A DNA stretch of 14,874 nt from UMGS172 sp045546555 (lineage in GTDB: Bacteria > Bacillota > Clostridia > Oscillospirales > Acutalibacteraceae), in assembly GCA_045546555.1 (NCBI GenBank), contig JAZQCY010000062.1:1-14874 (forward strand). The letters are read 5' to 3'. Position 1 is the stretch's first letter, and every line of letters begins with the position of its first letter. Shown one piece after another: positions 1 through 5,948 of this stretch. The notes beneath the pieces are model-generated. The model was not told the DNA's origin. It worked only from the letters and a program-made list of their open reading frames with translations, and searched no databases. The translations under genes were made by a program, and so were the position numbers.

Positions 1-16
1 CTTCGTGCAAACGGAC

Positions 17-45
17 TTGCCTCTCCACTGCTTTTATGCTATAAT
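17..45 (+). promoter_or_regulatory. Sigma-A-type promoter of the first small gene
   Basis: TTGCCT (17-22) and TATAAT (40-45) are separated by 17 bp, with TGC directly before the -10 box (extended -10). Predicted transcription starts near base 52, leaving a leader of only about 14 bases before the GTG start at 66. Confidence 0.7.
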
Positions 46-65
46 ACACCTAAGGCGGTGATTGT

Positions 66-425
66 GTGAAACAGAAGGAAAATAAGGTGCCGGATTGGTA
101 TTGGACTCATGGACTTCACGATGCAAATATTATTTCTGCAACAAAAAAGGAATCCGATTTGAATCCTGATGATAATTGTTTAATATTTAAAATTGATTGC
201 GATGGCGCTATGTTTGAGGCGGATATAACAGAAATTCGTTTTTATAATTTCAAAATTAAAACAAATGATTTTGACATAAATTTACTTAATGGAGGTTGGT
301 GGTTATCGGATGAATTATCTGATAAAGTTGATTACTATTTATTAGATTTAAAATTTGATACTGCTAAGTGTAAAACCAAGCATTTGGAACTTGCATTTAA
401 GAAAGCAGAAGTTATTAGATTGTAA
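66..425 (+). CDS. Hypothetical protein, small, AT-rich gene
   Basis: This encodes 119 residues that I do not recognise. The protein is acidic and rich in aromatic residues, with no signal peptide or membrane segment; near the N-terminus it has WYWTHGLHDANI and in the middle a GGWW turn followed by LSDELSDKVDYYLLDL. The start is GTG at 66, preceded by a weak AAGGCGGTGA ribosome site; no ATG occurs in the first third of the frame. A consensus promoter just upstream and a strong terminator downstream (479-512) make it a single-gene unit. Its base composition is visibly more AT-rich than every other gene here, and its codons favour A/T third positions, which hints at separate acquisition. A compact single-domain cytosolic protein of this kind could be an immunity-type protein, but nothing in the sequence proves that. 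Confidence 0.75.
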   Translation: MKQKENKVPDWYWTHGLHDANIISATKKESDLNPDDNCLIFKIDCDGAMFEADITEIRFYNFKIKTNDFDINLLNGGWWLSDELSDKVDYYLLDLKFDTAKCKTKHLELAFKKAEVIRL

Positions 426-478
426 AATTTCTCGGTTTTTAAGCACATTTAATTTGTGTCATTAAGTTCAAAACACCC

Positions 479-512
479 AAAAATCCCGTTCACGAATGTG
501 GGCGGGATTTTT
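479..512 (+). terminator. Intrinsic terminator after the first gene
   Basis: AAAAATCCCGTTCAC (479-493) pairs with GTGGGCGGGATTTTT (498-512) through 15 base pairs, two of them G-U, closing a GAAT tetraloop. The 3' arm ends in a T run. The A-rich 5' arm means it could also work on the opposite strand. Confidence 0.85.
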
Positions 513-598
513 ACTTATTACCTCTTATTTTGTTGTGATGTATTTAACTTTTTGCCACAAAATAGTTTGATTGGTCTGTTTTTGCGTTAAAAAGGTAC

Positions 599-627
599 TT
601 GTTTTAAGGTGATTGGCGGGTTATAAT
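599..627 (+). promoter_or_regulatory. Promoter of the kinase-AraC / nucleoside hydrolase unit
   Basis: TTGTTT (599-604), a 17-bp spacer and a perfect TATAAT (622-627). Predicted start of transcription is near 634. The -10 box overlaps an in-frame ATG at 626, so that ATG cannot be on the message and the ATG at 659 is the likely translation start. Confidence 0.75.
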
Positions 628-658
628 GAAAATAATAAAAACAACGGGTGGTGCTTGG

Positions 659-1891
659 ATGAAGATATTGAACTTTGGGTCGTGTAATATCGACTATGTT
701 TATTCGCTTGACCACATTGTCGAGGCGGGTGAGACCGAGGCAACCGATCGACTTGACGTTTTCCCGGGCGGAAAGGGATTGAACCAATCAATTGCCATAG
801 CCCGTGCAGGGGCTCGTGTTTACCACGCAGGGTGTGTTGGCTTTGACGGTGATATGCTGACCGAGGTGTTGGAGCAGAGCGGTGTTGATGTTTCTTTTAT
901 CACAAAATCACCCGAAAAGAATGGACACGCCATTATTCAGGTTAGCTCTGACGGCGAAAATTCGATCTTTCTGTATCCCGGGTCGAACCACCTGATAACC
1001 GAGGAATATATTGACCGTGTGCTTGAAAACTTCGGTAACGGCGACATAATCCTACTGCAAAACGAGATCAACAATCTTGCGCTGATTGTCGAAAAGGCAT
1101 ACAGCAGAGGTATGTGCATTGTCCTTAATCCGTCACCAATTGATCGTAATCTCGATTCTGTGGATTTTGGACAGCTTACTTATATAATCCTCAACAAAAT
1201 TGAGGCCAAGGCCATTTCGGGGTGCGACCGAACAGATGATGCGTTGGACTGCATTCGAAGGAAATACCCCAACCTTAAAATAATATTGACCTTGGGTCGC
1301 AAAGGCTCGGTATTTTTGGACGGTCAAAACGAATGGCGGCAATCGTCCTTTAAGGTAGATGCGGTCGACACAACGGCGGCAGGCGATACCTTCACAGGTT
1401 TCTTTATTGCCGAGCTTTCCCGTGGAGCAGAGCCGCAGGCCGCACTTAAAATGGCTTCCCTGGCGGCGGCAATTTCGGTTTCAAGGATGGGCGCCGCACC
1501 GTCAATACCATGTCGTTCGGAGGTTTTGGTTGCCTTAAACGTATTTTCCGAAAACTCGGCCGACAACCGTGCCGATGAGGTTCGCCGAAAATTGGACGAT
1601 TACCTTGAGCGCAACCTTAAAACGGCCGGACTAAAGGGCTTGGCCGAGCTGTTGGGGTATTCTACTGTATATACAGGAAATCTTATCAAGAATCTAATGG
1701 GCAAGACCTTTTCGGAGCTTTTGGTGGACAAAAGATGTGACATTGCTGCAAAAATGCTGTTAGGAACCGACCTTTCGGTTGGGGAGATCATCGCCGCCGT
1801 GGGCTATCAGAATGAAAGCTTTTTCAGAAAAGCATTCAAACAAAAATACGGTAAAAATCCGCTTGAATACAGAAAAAGGGGAGCTGAATGA
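659..1891 (+). CDS. PfkB/ribokinase-family sugar kinase fused to AraC-type DNA-binding domain
   Basis: A 410-residue fusion. Residues 1 to about 290 form a ribokinase-like PfkB kinase: NID near residue 10, the sugar-binding signature GGKGLNQ (37-43), and the C-terminal signature DTTAAGD (237-243), whose last Asp is the catalytic base in RbsK-type kinases. Nothing essential looks lost, so it is probably an active kinase making a sugar phosphate such as ribose 5-phosphate. Residues about 306-410 are a complete AraC domain with two helix-turn-helix units, ending in the family signature VGYQNESFFRKAF...NPLEYRK. The start at 659 is chosen because it begins exactly at the family N-terminus, has GGGTGGTG 6 bases upstream, and an earlier ATG (626) lies in the promoter. 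The nucleoside hydrolase follows after one base, suggesting a kinase that also reports substrate to its own operon. The sugar specificity and regulatory role are inferred. Confidence 0.9.
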   Translation: MKILNFGSCNIDYVYSLDHIVEAGETEATDRLDVFPGGKGLNQSIAIARAGARVYHAGCVGFDGDMLTEVLEQSGVDVSFITKSPEKNGHAIIQVSSDGENSIFLYPGSNHLITEEYIDRVLENFGNGDIILLQNEINNLALIVEKAYSRGMCIVLNPSPIDRNLDSVDFGQLTYIILNKIEAKAISGCDRTDDALDCIRRKYPNLKIILTLGRKGSVFLDGQNEWRQSSFKVDAVDTTAAGDTFTGFFIAELSRGAEPQAALKMASLAAAISVSRMGAAPSIPCRSEVLVALNVFSENSADNRADEVRRKLDDYLERNLKTAGLKGLAELLGYSTVYTGNLIKNLMGKTFSELLVDKRCDIAAKMLLGTDLSVGEIIAAVGYQNESFFRKAFKQKYGKNPLEYRKRGAE

Positions 1892-1892
1892 T

Positions 1893-2804
1893 ATGACGAT
1901 TGACCAAAGAATTAAAAATTTGTCGGTGCCAAAGGGTAAGATTGACGTCGTGCTTGATACCGACGCTTATAACGAGATTGACGACCAGTTTGCCATTGCC
2001 TATATGCTGAAATCTAAGGATAAGCTTAACGTCAAGGCTATTTATGCCGCCCCGTTTTTCAATGACAGATCTCAAGGCCCCGAGGACGGAATGCTCAGAA
2101 GCTATGACGAGATACTGAAGCTTTTGTCGTTGATGGATGAAAAGGTTGATGTTTTTGAAGGGTCGAGAGGCTTTCTTCAAAATGAAACAACGCCGATAGT
2201 ATCACCAGCGGCCGAGGATCTTGTGAAAAAGGCAATGGACTATTCTCCGCAAAATCCGCTTCACGTTGTGGCTATCGGTGCGATTACCAACGTTGCTTCG
2301 GCCTTGCTTTTGGAGCCGAGCATTTCCGAGAACATCGTTATTGTATGGCTTGGCGGTCACGGACACCACATAAGACAAAATGCTCATGAGTTCAATATGC
2401 GTGGCGATTATGCCGCCGCAAGGGTGGTTATGAGAAGCGGTGCACCGTTTGTGCAGCTTCCGTGTCTGGGTGTTGTAAGCAGCTTTACCATTTCAAAGCC
2501 TGAGCTTGAATATTGGCTGAAGGGCAAAAATTCGCTTGCAACGTATCTTGCCGAAAACACGGTTGAAGAAGCTGAAAAGTACGCAAGCGGAAGACCTTGG
2601 ACACGTGTTATCTGGGATGTTACGGCGGTTGCGTGGCTATTAAATGACGGCGAAAGATTTATGCAGTCCCGTATTGTGCCGACCCCGATACCGACCTACG
2701 AGGGCTTTTACTCCTTCGACCAAAACGGTCTGCCAATGCAGTACGTTTACTACATAAAGCGTGATGCCTTGATGACCGACCTTATCAAAAAGCTGACCGA
2801 GTGA
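1893..2804 (+). CDS. Nucleoside hydrolase (inosine/uridine-preferring family)
   Basis: This 303-residue cytosolic enzyme hydrolyses the N-glycosidic bond of nucleosides, releasing base and ribose with a bound calcium ion. The N-terminal metal motif is DTDAYNEIDDQ (22-32), the DxDxxNExDD variant of the usual DTDPGxDD. HEFNMRGD (165-172) matches the family substrate-binding E-x-N region, and WDVTAVAWLL supplies the C-terminal metal Asp at 242. Length and order fit the family. The start at 1893 has AAGGGGAG upstream and lies one base after the kinase-AraC stop, so translation is probably coupled; a longer frame reaching back to 1779 would overlap the AraC domain and is rejected. Released ribose is the natural substrate for the upstream ribokinase-like protein. 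Which nucleoside is used cannot be read from sequence. Confidence 0.92.
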   Translation: MTIDQRIKNLSVPKGKIDVVLDTDAYNEIDDQFAIAYMLKSKDKLNVKAIYAAPFFNDRSQGPEDGMLRSYDEILKLLSLMDEKVDVFEGSRGFLQNETTPIVSPAAEDLVKKAMDYSPQNPLHVVAIGAITNVASALLLEPSISENIVIVWLGGHGHHIRQNAHEFNMRGDYAAARVVMRSGAPFVQLPCLGVVSSFTISKPELEYWLKGKNSLATYLAENTVEEAEKYASGRPWTRVIWDVTAVAWLLNDGERFMQSRIVPTPIPTYEGFYSFDQNGLPMQYVYYIKRDALMTDLIKKLTE

Positions 2805-2817
2805 TAGGGCTTGCAGG

Positions 2818-2846
2818 TTGACTTTAAAGGGTCGATATGCTAAAAT
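2818..2846 (+). promoter_or_regulatory. Promoter of the YcxB-like gene
   Basis: TTGACT (2818-2823), 17-bp spacer, TAAAAT (2841-2846). Predicted transcription start is near 2853. The TTG at 2818, which could be read as an initiation codon in the same frame as the next gene, is itself the -35 box and so is not used. Confidence 0.7.
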
Positions 2847-2892
2847 TCTAAAGAAGAACAGTGTTTGGAAATATTGGCAGAAGGTGATTTTT

Positions 2893-3396
2893 TTGAAGAA
2901 CGAATATACGGTTGATTGGCCGCTTTTAAAGGAGTGGACCAACGAAAGCCATTACAGCGGAACACGGCTGATATTCTTGATCATCTGGTGTGTTATTCTG
3001 CTTGCGGCGCTTGTATTCGGTGTTTTGTCGGTCATATTCGAGCAGTATACCAACGTGATTTATTTTGCACTTATTGCGCTGATAAGCCTTTACAGAGCAT
3101 TTTTCTGGCGCTTGATGAGGGCAAAGCGTGAATACGGCCGTTTGTCCGAGGAATACGGAAAGGAATCGTGGACAAGGATAATAGAGCTTGTCAACGAGGG
3201 CTTGGTTATCACCGAGGAAAAAACCGTTATGAAGTACGGCTATATGGAAATTGACAAGATCACCGAAAAGGACGACACCGTTTATATCCGATTCAAGTCC
3301 AAATCGGTAATAAGACTGTATAAGTCCAAGTTTGTCGATTGCACTTGGGAGGAATTCAAGGCTGAAATCGCCAAAAACAACCCACAGTTGATTTAA
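2893..3396 (+). CDS. YcxB-like membrane protein
   Basis: A 167-residue integral membrane protein of the YcxB-like family, whose biochemical role is not established. Two hydrophobic segments at about residues 26-48 and 54-71 form a membrane hairpin. They are followed by a charged soluble C-terminal domain of about 90 residues with the alternating beta-strand pattern of the family (GLVITEEKTVMKYGYMEIDKI, then the KSKF...TWEEFKAEI ending). The chosen start is TTG at 2893, with AAGGTGA (2881-2887) at good distance and the predicted message beginning near 2853. It stands in its own promoter unit between the nucleoside hydrolase and an XRE regulator, with no terminator before the latter, so read-through is possible. 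No functional tie to its neighbours is evident. Confidence 0.8.
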   Translation: MKNEYTVDWPLLKEWTNESHYSGTRLIFLIIWCVILLAALVFGVLSVIFEQYTNVIYFALIALISLYRAFFWRLMRAKREYGRLSEEYGKESWTRIIELVNEGLVITEEKTVMKYGYMEIDKITEKDDTVYIRFKSKSVIRLYKSKFVDCTWEEFKAEIAKNNPQLI

Positions 3397-3411
3397 TAAA
3401 TTTTGCCTCCG

Positions 3412-3440
3412 TTGAAAACAAATGAAGGTTGTGCTATCAT
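3412..3440 (+). promoter_or_regulatory. Promoter of the first XRE regulator
   Basis: TTGAAA (3412-3417), 17-bp spacer, TATCAT (3435-3440). Predicted transcription start is near 3447, immediately before a perfect palindrome. The -10 box is embedded in GCTATC, the half-site of that palindrome. Confidence 0.75.
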
Positions 3441-3447
3441 AAAAATG

Positions 3448-3463
3448 AAGATAGCGCTATCTT
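3448..3463. promoter_or_regulatory. Perfect 16-bp palindrome, candidate autoregulatory operator
   Basis: AAGATAGCGCTATCTT reads identically on both strands and sits at the predicted transcription start of the XRE gene. A third GCTATC half-site (3433-3438) overlaps the -10 box. Placement and symmetry fit a dimeric XRE repressor blocking its own promoter; binding is inferred. Confidence 0.6.
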
Positions 3464-3486
3464 TTGAATTTAACGGAGGTTTATTT

Positions 3487-4326
3487 ATGGATATGACTGT
3501 TATTGGTAAAAATATAGCCGATTTGCGTCGGCAACGCTCGGTCAAGCAGGACGAGCTGGCAAGGTTTGTCGGTGTTTCGGCGCAGGCCGTTTCCAAATGG
3601 GAAAACGGCGGCGTCCCTGACACCGAGCTGCTTCCCAAGATCGCTGACTTTTTCGAGGTCTCGATAGACGCACTTTTTGGGAGAAGCAACACGGTTGTCG
3701 ACATTCAGGAAGCAATATTGAAAGATATTCAATCCAAAAAGGAAAAAGACAGAATATCAAGAGCGTTTGAGTTGTGCTGGATGATCGAGCAGTCGATGTA
3801 CGGAACCATCTTTTCGGATCCCGAAAGGTTTAAGGAAGAAGCCCGTGCGCATACCGATAGTGATCAGCTTTACTCACAGGTGATCGTTGACTCAGGTTAC
3901 ACGGAAATGGGACTTTTTAACCGAATCAAGTATTTCCTTGTGGTTCCCGATGCCGTTGATAAGGATAGGGCACTGTTAAACGGAATTGATTACCCTGCGT
4001 TCTTTAAGATAATGTCGGATAAAGAGCTGTTTGATTCGCTTGTGCTTTTATACAAGCGTGAAAGCACACACGCTTTTACCGAAAAGCTTTTGGTTGATGG
4101 GTTAAATGTGACTGCGGACAAGGCTAAGCAGATAATATCACAACTGCTGAAATTAAGCCTTTTAGGCAGAACGGTTGCCGAAACCGATGGTGGTTTGGTT
4201 GAGTTTTACAGCTTTTATCCAAGACCGTCGTTTGTTTCAATGCTGATATTTGCAAGGGAAATGATAGATATCCCCGATAATTTTTACGTCAACAACCGAA
4301 GCCGCCGCAAACCGTTCCTTAAATGA
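3487..4326 (+). CDS. XRE-family transcriptional regulator with large C-terminal domain
   Basis: A 279-residue cytosolic DNA-binding protein. Residues about 7-62 are a Cro/C1-type helix-turn-helix with the clostridial hallmark VSAQAVSKWENGGVPDTELLPKIADFF. The remaining 200 residues are not a family I can name. Within them the stretch from MSDKELFDSLVLLYKRESTHAFTEKLL to LLGRTVAETDGGLVEFY has the helix-helix-strand pattern of a winged helix, so a second DNA- or protein-binding module is possible. The start at 3487 has GGAGG at 3475-3479; upstream in-frame codons precede the promoter and are excluded. A perfect palindrome at the transcription start suggests autoregulation. No target operon is certain; the YcxB-like gene upstream or the genes beyond the repeat downstream are candidates. 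Confidence 0.88.
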   Translation: MDMTVIGKNIADLRRQRSVKQDELARFVGVSAQAVSKWENGGVPDTELLPKIADFFEVSIDALFGRSNTVVDIQEAILKDIQSKKEKDRISRAFELCWMIEQSMYGTIFSDPERFKEEARAHTDSDQLYSQVIVDSGYTEMGLFNRIKYFLVVPDAVDKDRALLNGIDYPAFFKIMSDKELFDSLVLLYKRESTHAFTEKLLVDGLNVTADKAKQIISQLLKLSLLGRTVAETDGGLVEFYSFYPRPSFVSMLIFAREMIDIPDNFYVNNRSRRKPFLK

Positions 4327-4344
4327 TCAAAGTGCCGATTAACC

Positions 4345-4437
4345 GTAGGGGAGCACCTATGTGTGCTCCCGAAAGTCTGCTTACGGCGGCAGGGATAACC
4401 TCTGACAGAGGCCGTCCCCCCTTTGTCGCTGCCCTAC
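4345..4437. repeat. Palindromic repeat module 1 (GTAGGG...CCCTAC-bordered)
   Basis: A GC-rich 93-bp module bordered by GTAGGG and CCCTAC in inverted orientation. Inside are a hairpin GGGAGCAC (4349-4356) / GTGCTCCC (4363-4370) and a small stem-loop CCTCT/AGAGG (4399-4411). No T run follows the hairpins, so they are not a standard terminator. With module 2 it fills most of the 333-base gap between the two XRE genes. The structure resembles REP-like or MITE-like non-coding repeats that I associate with Oscillospiraceae-type genomes. Confidence 0.65.
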
Positions 4438-4457
4438 AAAGCTATTTGAGGTTTATT

Positions 4458-4527
4458 GTAGGGACCGACCTCCCGGGCGGTCCGCAAATACGGCTCGCTG
4501 CGGGCGAACACGCAGGTTCGCCCCTAC
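4458..4527. repeat. Palindromic repeat module 2 (GTAGGG...CCCTAC-bordered)
   Basis: A second, 70-bp module again starting GTAGGG and ending CCCCTAC. It holds a hairpin GGACCG (4462-4467) / CGGTCC (4478-4483) around a CCCGGG core, and a hairpin GGGCGAAC (4502-4509) / GTTCGCCC (4516-4523) with loop ACGCAG. The right end of module 1 (CCCTACAA, 4432-4439) and the left end of module 2 (TTGTAGGG, 4456-4463) are also inverted copies. The outer ends of the pair, GTAGGGG (4345-4351) and CCCCTAC (4521-4527), form a perfect 7-bp terminal inverted repeat. Confidence 0.65.
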
Positions 4528-4602
4528 GAGGCTGAGGCCAAAAATCAACCAACGGTTGGGGGAATTGGGCGTTTTGGTAGTTGAAATTCTAAAACGGGTG
4601 TG

Positions 4603-4631
4603 TTGCGGTAGGAGTTTTCGTGTGGTATACT
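4603..4631 (+). promoter_or_regulatory. Promoter of the second XRE regulator
   Basis: TTGCGG (4603-4608), 17-bp spacer, TATACT (4626-4631), with TGG directly before the -10 (extended -10). Predicted start is near 4638, just ahead of AAAGGAGG at 4645-4652. It lies outside the repeat modules. Confidence 0.75.
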
Positions 4632-4659
4632 TTATTCAGAAAATAAAGGAGGTCACATT

Positions 4660-5031
4660 ATGAACGAACTTGCCATTGGAACAAAAATTGCAGACCTGCG
4701 TACCGCACTTAATCTCACACAGCTTGAGCTGGCCGAAAGGCTTGGCGTGACCGACCGAGCCGTGTCGAAATGGGAAACGGGTGCAAGCTACCCCGATATC
4801 ACGCTTTTGCCGCAGTTGGCCGATGTTTTTAACGTCACGACCGATTATCTGTTGAGAGGTCAACCTACGGTCAAGCGGGAATTTTACGTGGATTACGCCA
4901 ACTCCAAATTTAACGATACTGTTAATAAAAAGTACCTCTCTAATGGGTGGGACATTGTAGATATAAAGCTTTCGGGCGACGGCGACGGTGCCTGCATGTG
5001 CGCCATTCTTTTTGAAAAAGAGGTATACTGA
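4660..5031 (+). CDS. Small XRE-family transcriptional regulator
   Basis: A 123-residue protein. Residues about 6-61 form a Cro/C1-type helix-turn-helix (LTQLELAERLGVTDRAVSKW, then YPDITLLPQLADVFNVTTDYLL). The C-terminal 55 residues contain NKKYLSNGWDIVDIKLSGDG...CAILFEKE, which resembles the short DUF4177-type fold (a G-W-x-h-V strand pair followed by a final hhFE/K strand); this match is from memory of the pattern. The start at 4660 has AAAGGAGG 7 bases upstream and a clear promoter. It converges on the AraC gene and shares a bidirectional terminator with it. It is not closely similar to the other XRE protein outside the HTH. Targets are unknown. Confidence 0.88.
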   Translation: MNELAIGTKIADLRTALNLTQLELAERLGVTDRAVSKWETGASYPDITLLPQLADVFNVTTDYLLRGQPTVKREFYVDYANSKFNDTVNKKYLSNGWDIVDIKLSGDGDGACMCAILFEKEVY

Positions 5032-5038
5032 AAAATAG

Positions 5039-5070
5039 AAAAACAGCGACTCAATCGAGTCGCTGTTTTT
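5039..5070. terminator. Bidirectional terminator between convergent XRE and AraC genes
   Basis: AAAAACAGCGACTC (5039-5052) pairs perfectly with GAGTCGCTGTTTTT (5057-5070), 14 bp with an AATC loop. A and T runs on both sides let it work in either direction. The AraC stop codon (5051-5053, minus strand) falls inside it, so the last codons of that gene form part of the hairpin. Confidence 0.9.
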
Positions 5071-5836
5071 GTCTGTATTCGGTTGGGGAAATGCCCTTCA
5101 GCTTTTTGAACTGCTTGCTGAAGTGGTATTCATCGTAAAAGCCAAGGTTGTGTGCAACCTGCTTCATCTGGATGTCGGGGAACGTATTGAAATATGAAAT
5201 TGCTTCCTCGACCTTGAAATTCAAAATATATTGGTGGATGGAGACCCCGTGCTTTTGCTTGAACTTGTTTTCGGCAGTTTTGACCGAAACGTTAAGAGTG
5301 GCCGCAAGCTCGGAATTGCTGAAGAATTTTTCGGGGTTGGAGTGAATGATGTTCTGCAGCTTGACCGCCAGCTCGGTGTCGGCCGTGTAAAGGTGGTGCC
5401 CGTAAAGCTCGCACAGCAAAAGCTCAAAATAAAGGTCGGCCTTGCGCTGATTGCCTGCAAGCTTGGCGTTGACGGTGTGTGAAAACAACCGCTTTATGTT
5501 GGGATTGTTGGAGGCATCTATCAACGAATCAATGCTGCCGCTCCCATTGGTCAGCAAATCGCCGTCCTCTTTTGACACGTGAAAATACATGGTTTTGGTG
5601 GCAGGTGAGCAGGGCGCAAGCCCAAAATGCAGGTTTTCAGCCGCAAGGATAAGTAAATGATCCTTTTTTACATCAAAAACCTCATCGTTTTGTCCGAATT
5701 CCCATTCGCCTTGCAGAACATAGATAAAATCGTGCTCCTGCATTTTGCGTTTGGGGTGCACAAACGGTGTGGCATAAAAGTTGATATTAGCCTCGGTCAC
5801 GGTGTGCAGATGCTCGGTCGTAAACAGATTTTTCAT
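5051..5836 (-). CDS. AraC-family regulator, divergent from the glycyl radical operon
   Basis: A 261-residue cytosolic regulator. The N-terminal half is a cupin-type sensor (HPKRKMQEHDFIYVLQGEWEF near residue 30, then KKDHLLILAAENLHFG). The C-terminal 95 residues carry two helix-turn-helix units (ELAATLNVSVKTAENKFKQK, and QVAHNLGFYDEYHFSKQFKK ending in GISPTEYRQK), the full AraC signature. The start is the ATG complementary to 5834-5836, with GGAGGTGA (5841-5848) as ribosome site; a longer frame to 5890 would run through the promoter and is rejected. It reads away from the glycyl radical operon, with a 112-bp shared control region in which the two -35 boxes abut. The simplest reading is that it senses a sugar or metabolite and controls that operon and itself. 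The ligand is unknown. Confidence 0.92.
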   Translation of the reverse strand: MKNLFTTEHLHTVTEANINFYATPFVHPKRKMQEHDFIYVLQGEWEFGQNDEVFDVKKDHLLILAAENLHFGLAPCSPATKTMYFHVSKEDGDLLTNGSGSIDSLIDASNNPNIKRLFSHTVNAKLAGNQRKADLYFELLLCELYGHHLYTADTELAVKLQNIIHSNPEKFFSNSELAATLNVSVKTAENKFKQKHGVSIHQYILNFKVEEAISYFNTFPDIQMKQVAHNLGFYDEYHFSKQFKKLKGISPTEYRQKQRLD

Positions 5837-5861
5837 TTGTTCACCTCCGCTTGTTTTCTTA

Positions 5862-5890
5862 ATTTTACATCTTGTTTTCCCGTTTGTCAA
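5862..5890 (-). promoter_or_regulatory. Promoter of the AraC regulator gene
   Basis: On the minus strand, a perfect TTGACA (5890-5885), 17-bp spacer and TAAAAT (5867-5862). Predicted start is near 5855, giving a leader of about 19 bases. Its -35 box is directly adjacent to that of the divergent promoter. Confidence 0.8.
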
Positions 5891-5919
5891 TTGAAAATAA
5901 CTCGAGTAGGGTATATGAT
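5891..5919 (+). promoter_or_regulatory. Promoter of the glycyl radical enzyme operon
   Basis: TTGAAA (5891-5896), 17-bp spacer, TATGAT (5914-5919). Predicted start is near 5926, and GAGGAG (5938-5943) precedes the activase ATG. The imperfect -35 fits a promoter that needs an activator. Confidence 0.75.
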
Positions 5920-5948
5920 ATGATCAGACCTGAATTTGAGGAGCAATT

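Noticed and set aside
626..658. ATG at 626 as start of the kinase-AraC gene
   Set aside because: It overlaps the TATAAT box and would precede the transcription start; the family N-terminus begins at the ATG at 659.
4349..4370. Terminator after the first XRE gene
   Set aside because: The GGGAGCAC/GTGCTCCC hairpin has no following T run and is part of the repeat module.
4323..4535. A 70-residue reading frame through the palindromic repeat
   Set aside because: It starts inside the previous gene's end, has no ribosome site, and its sequence follows the repeat's hairpins; it is a by-product of the GC-rich repeat.
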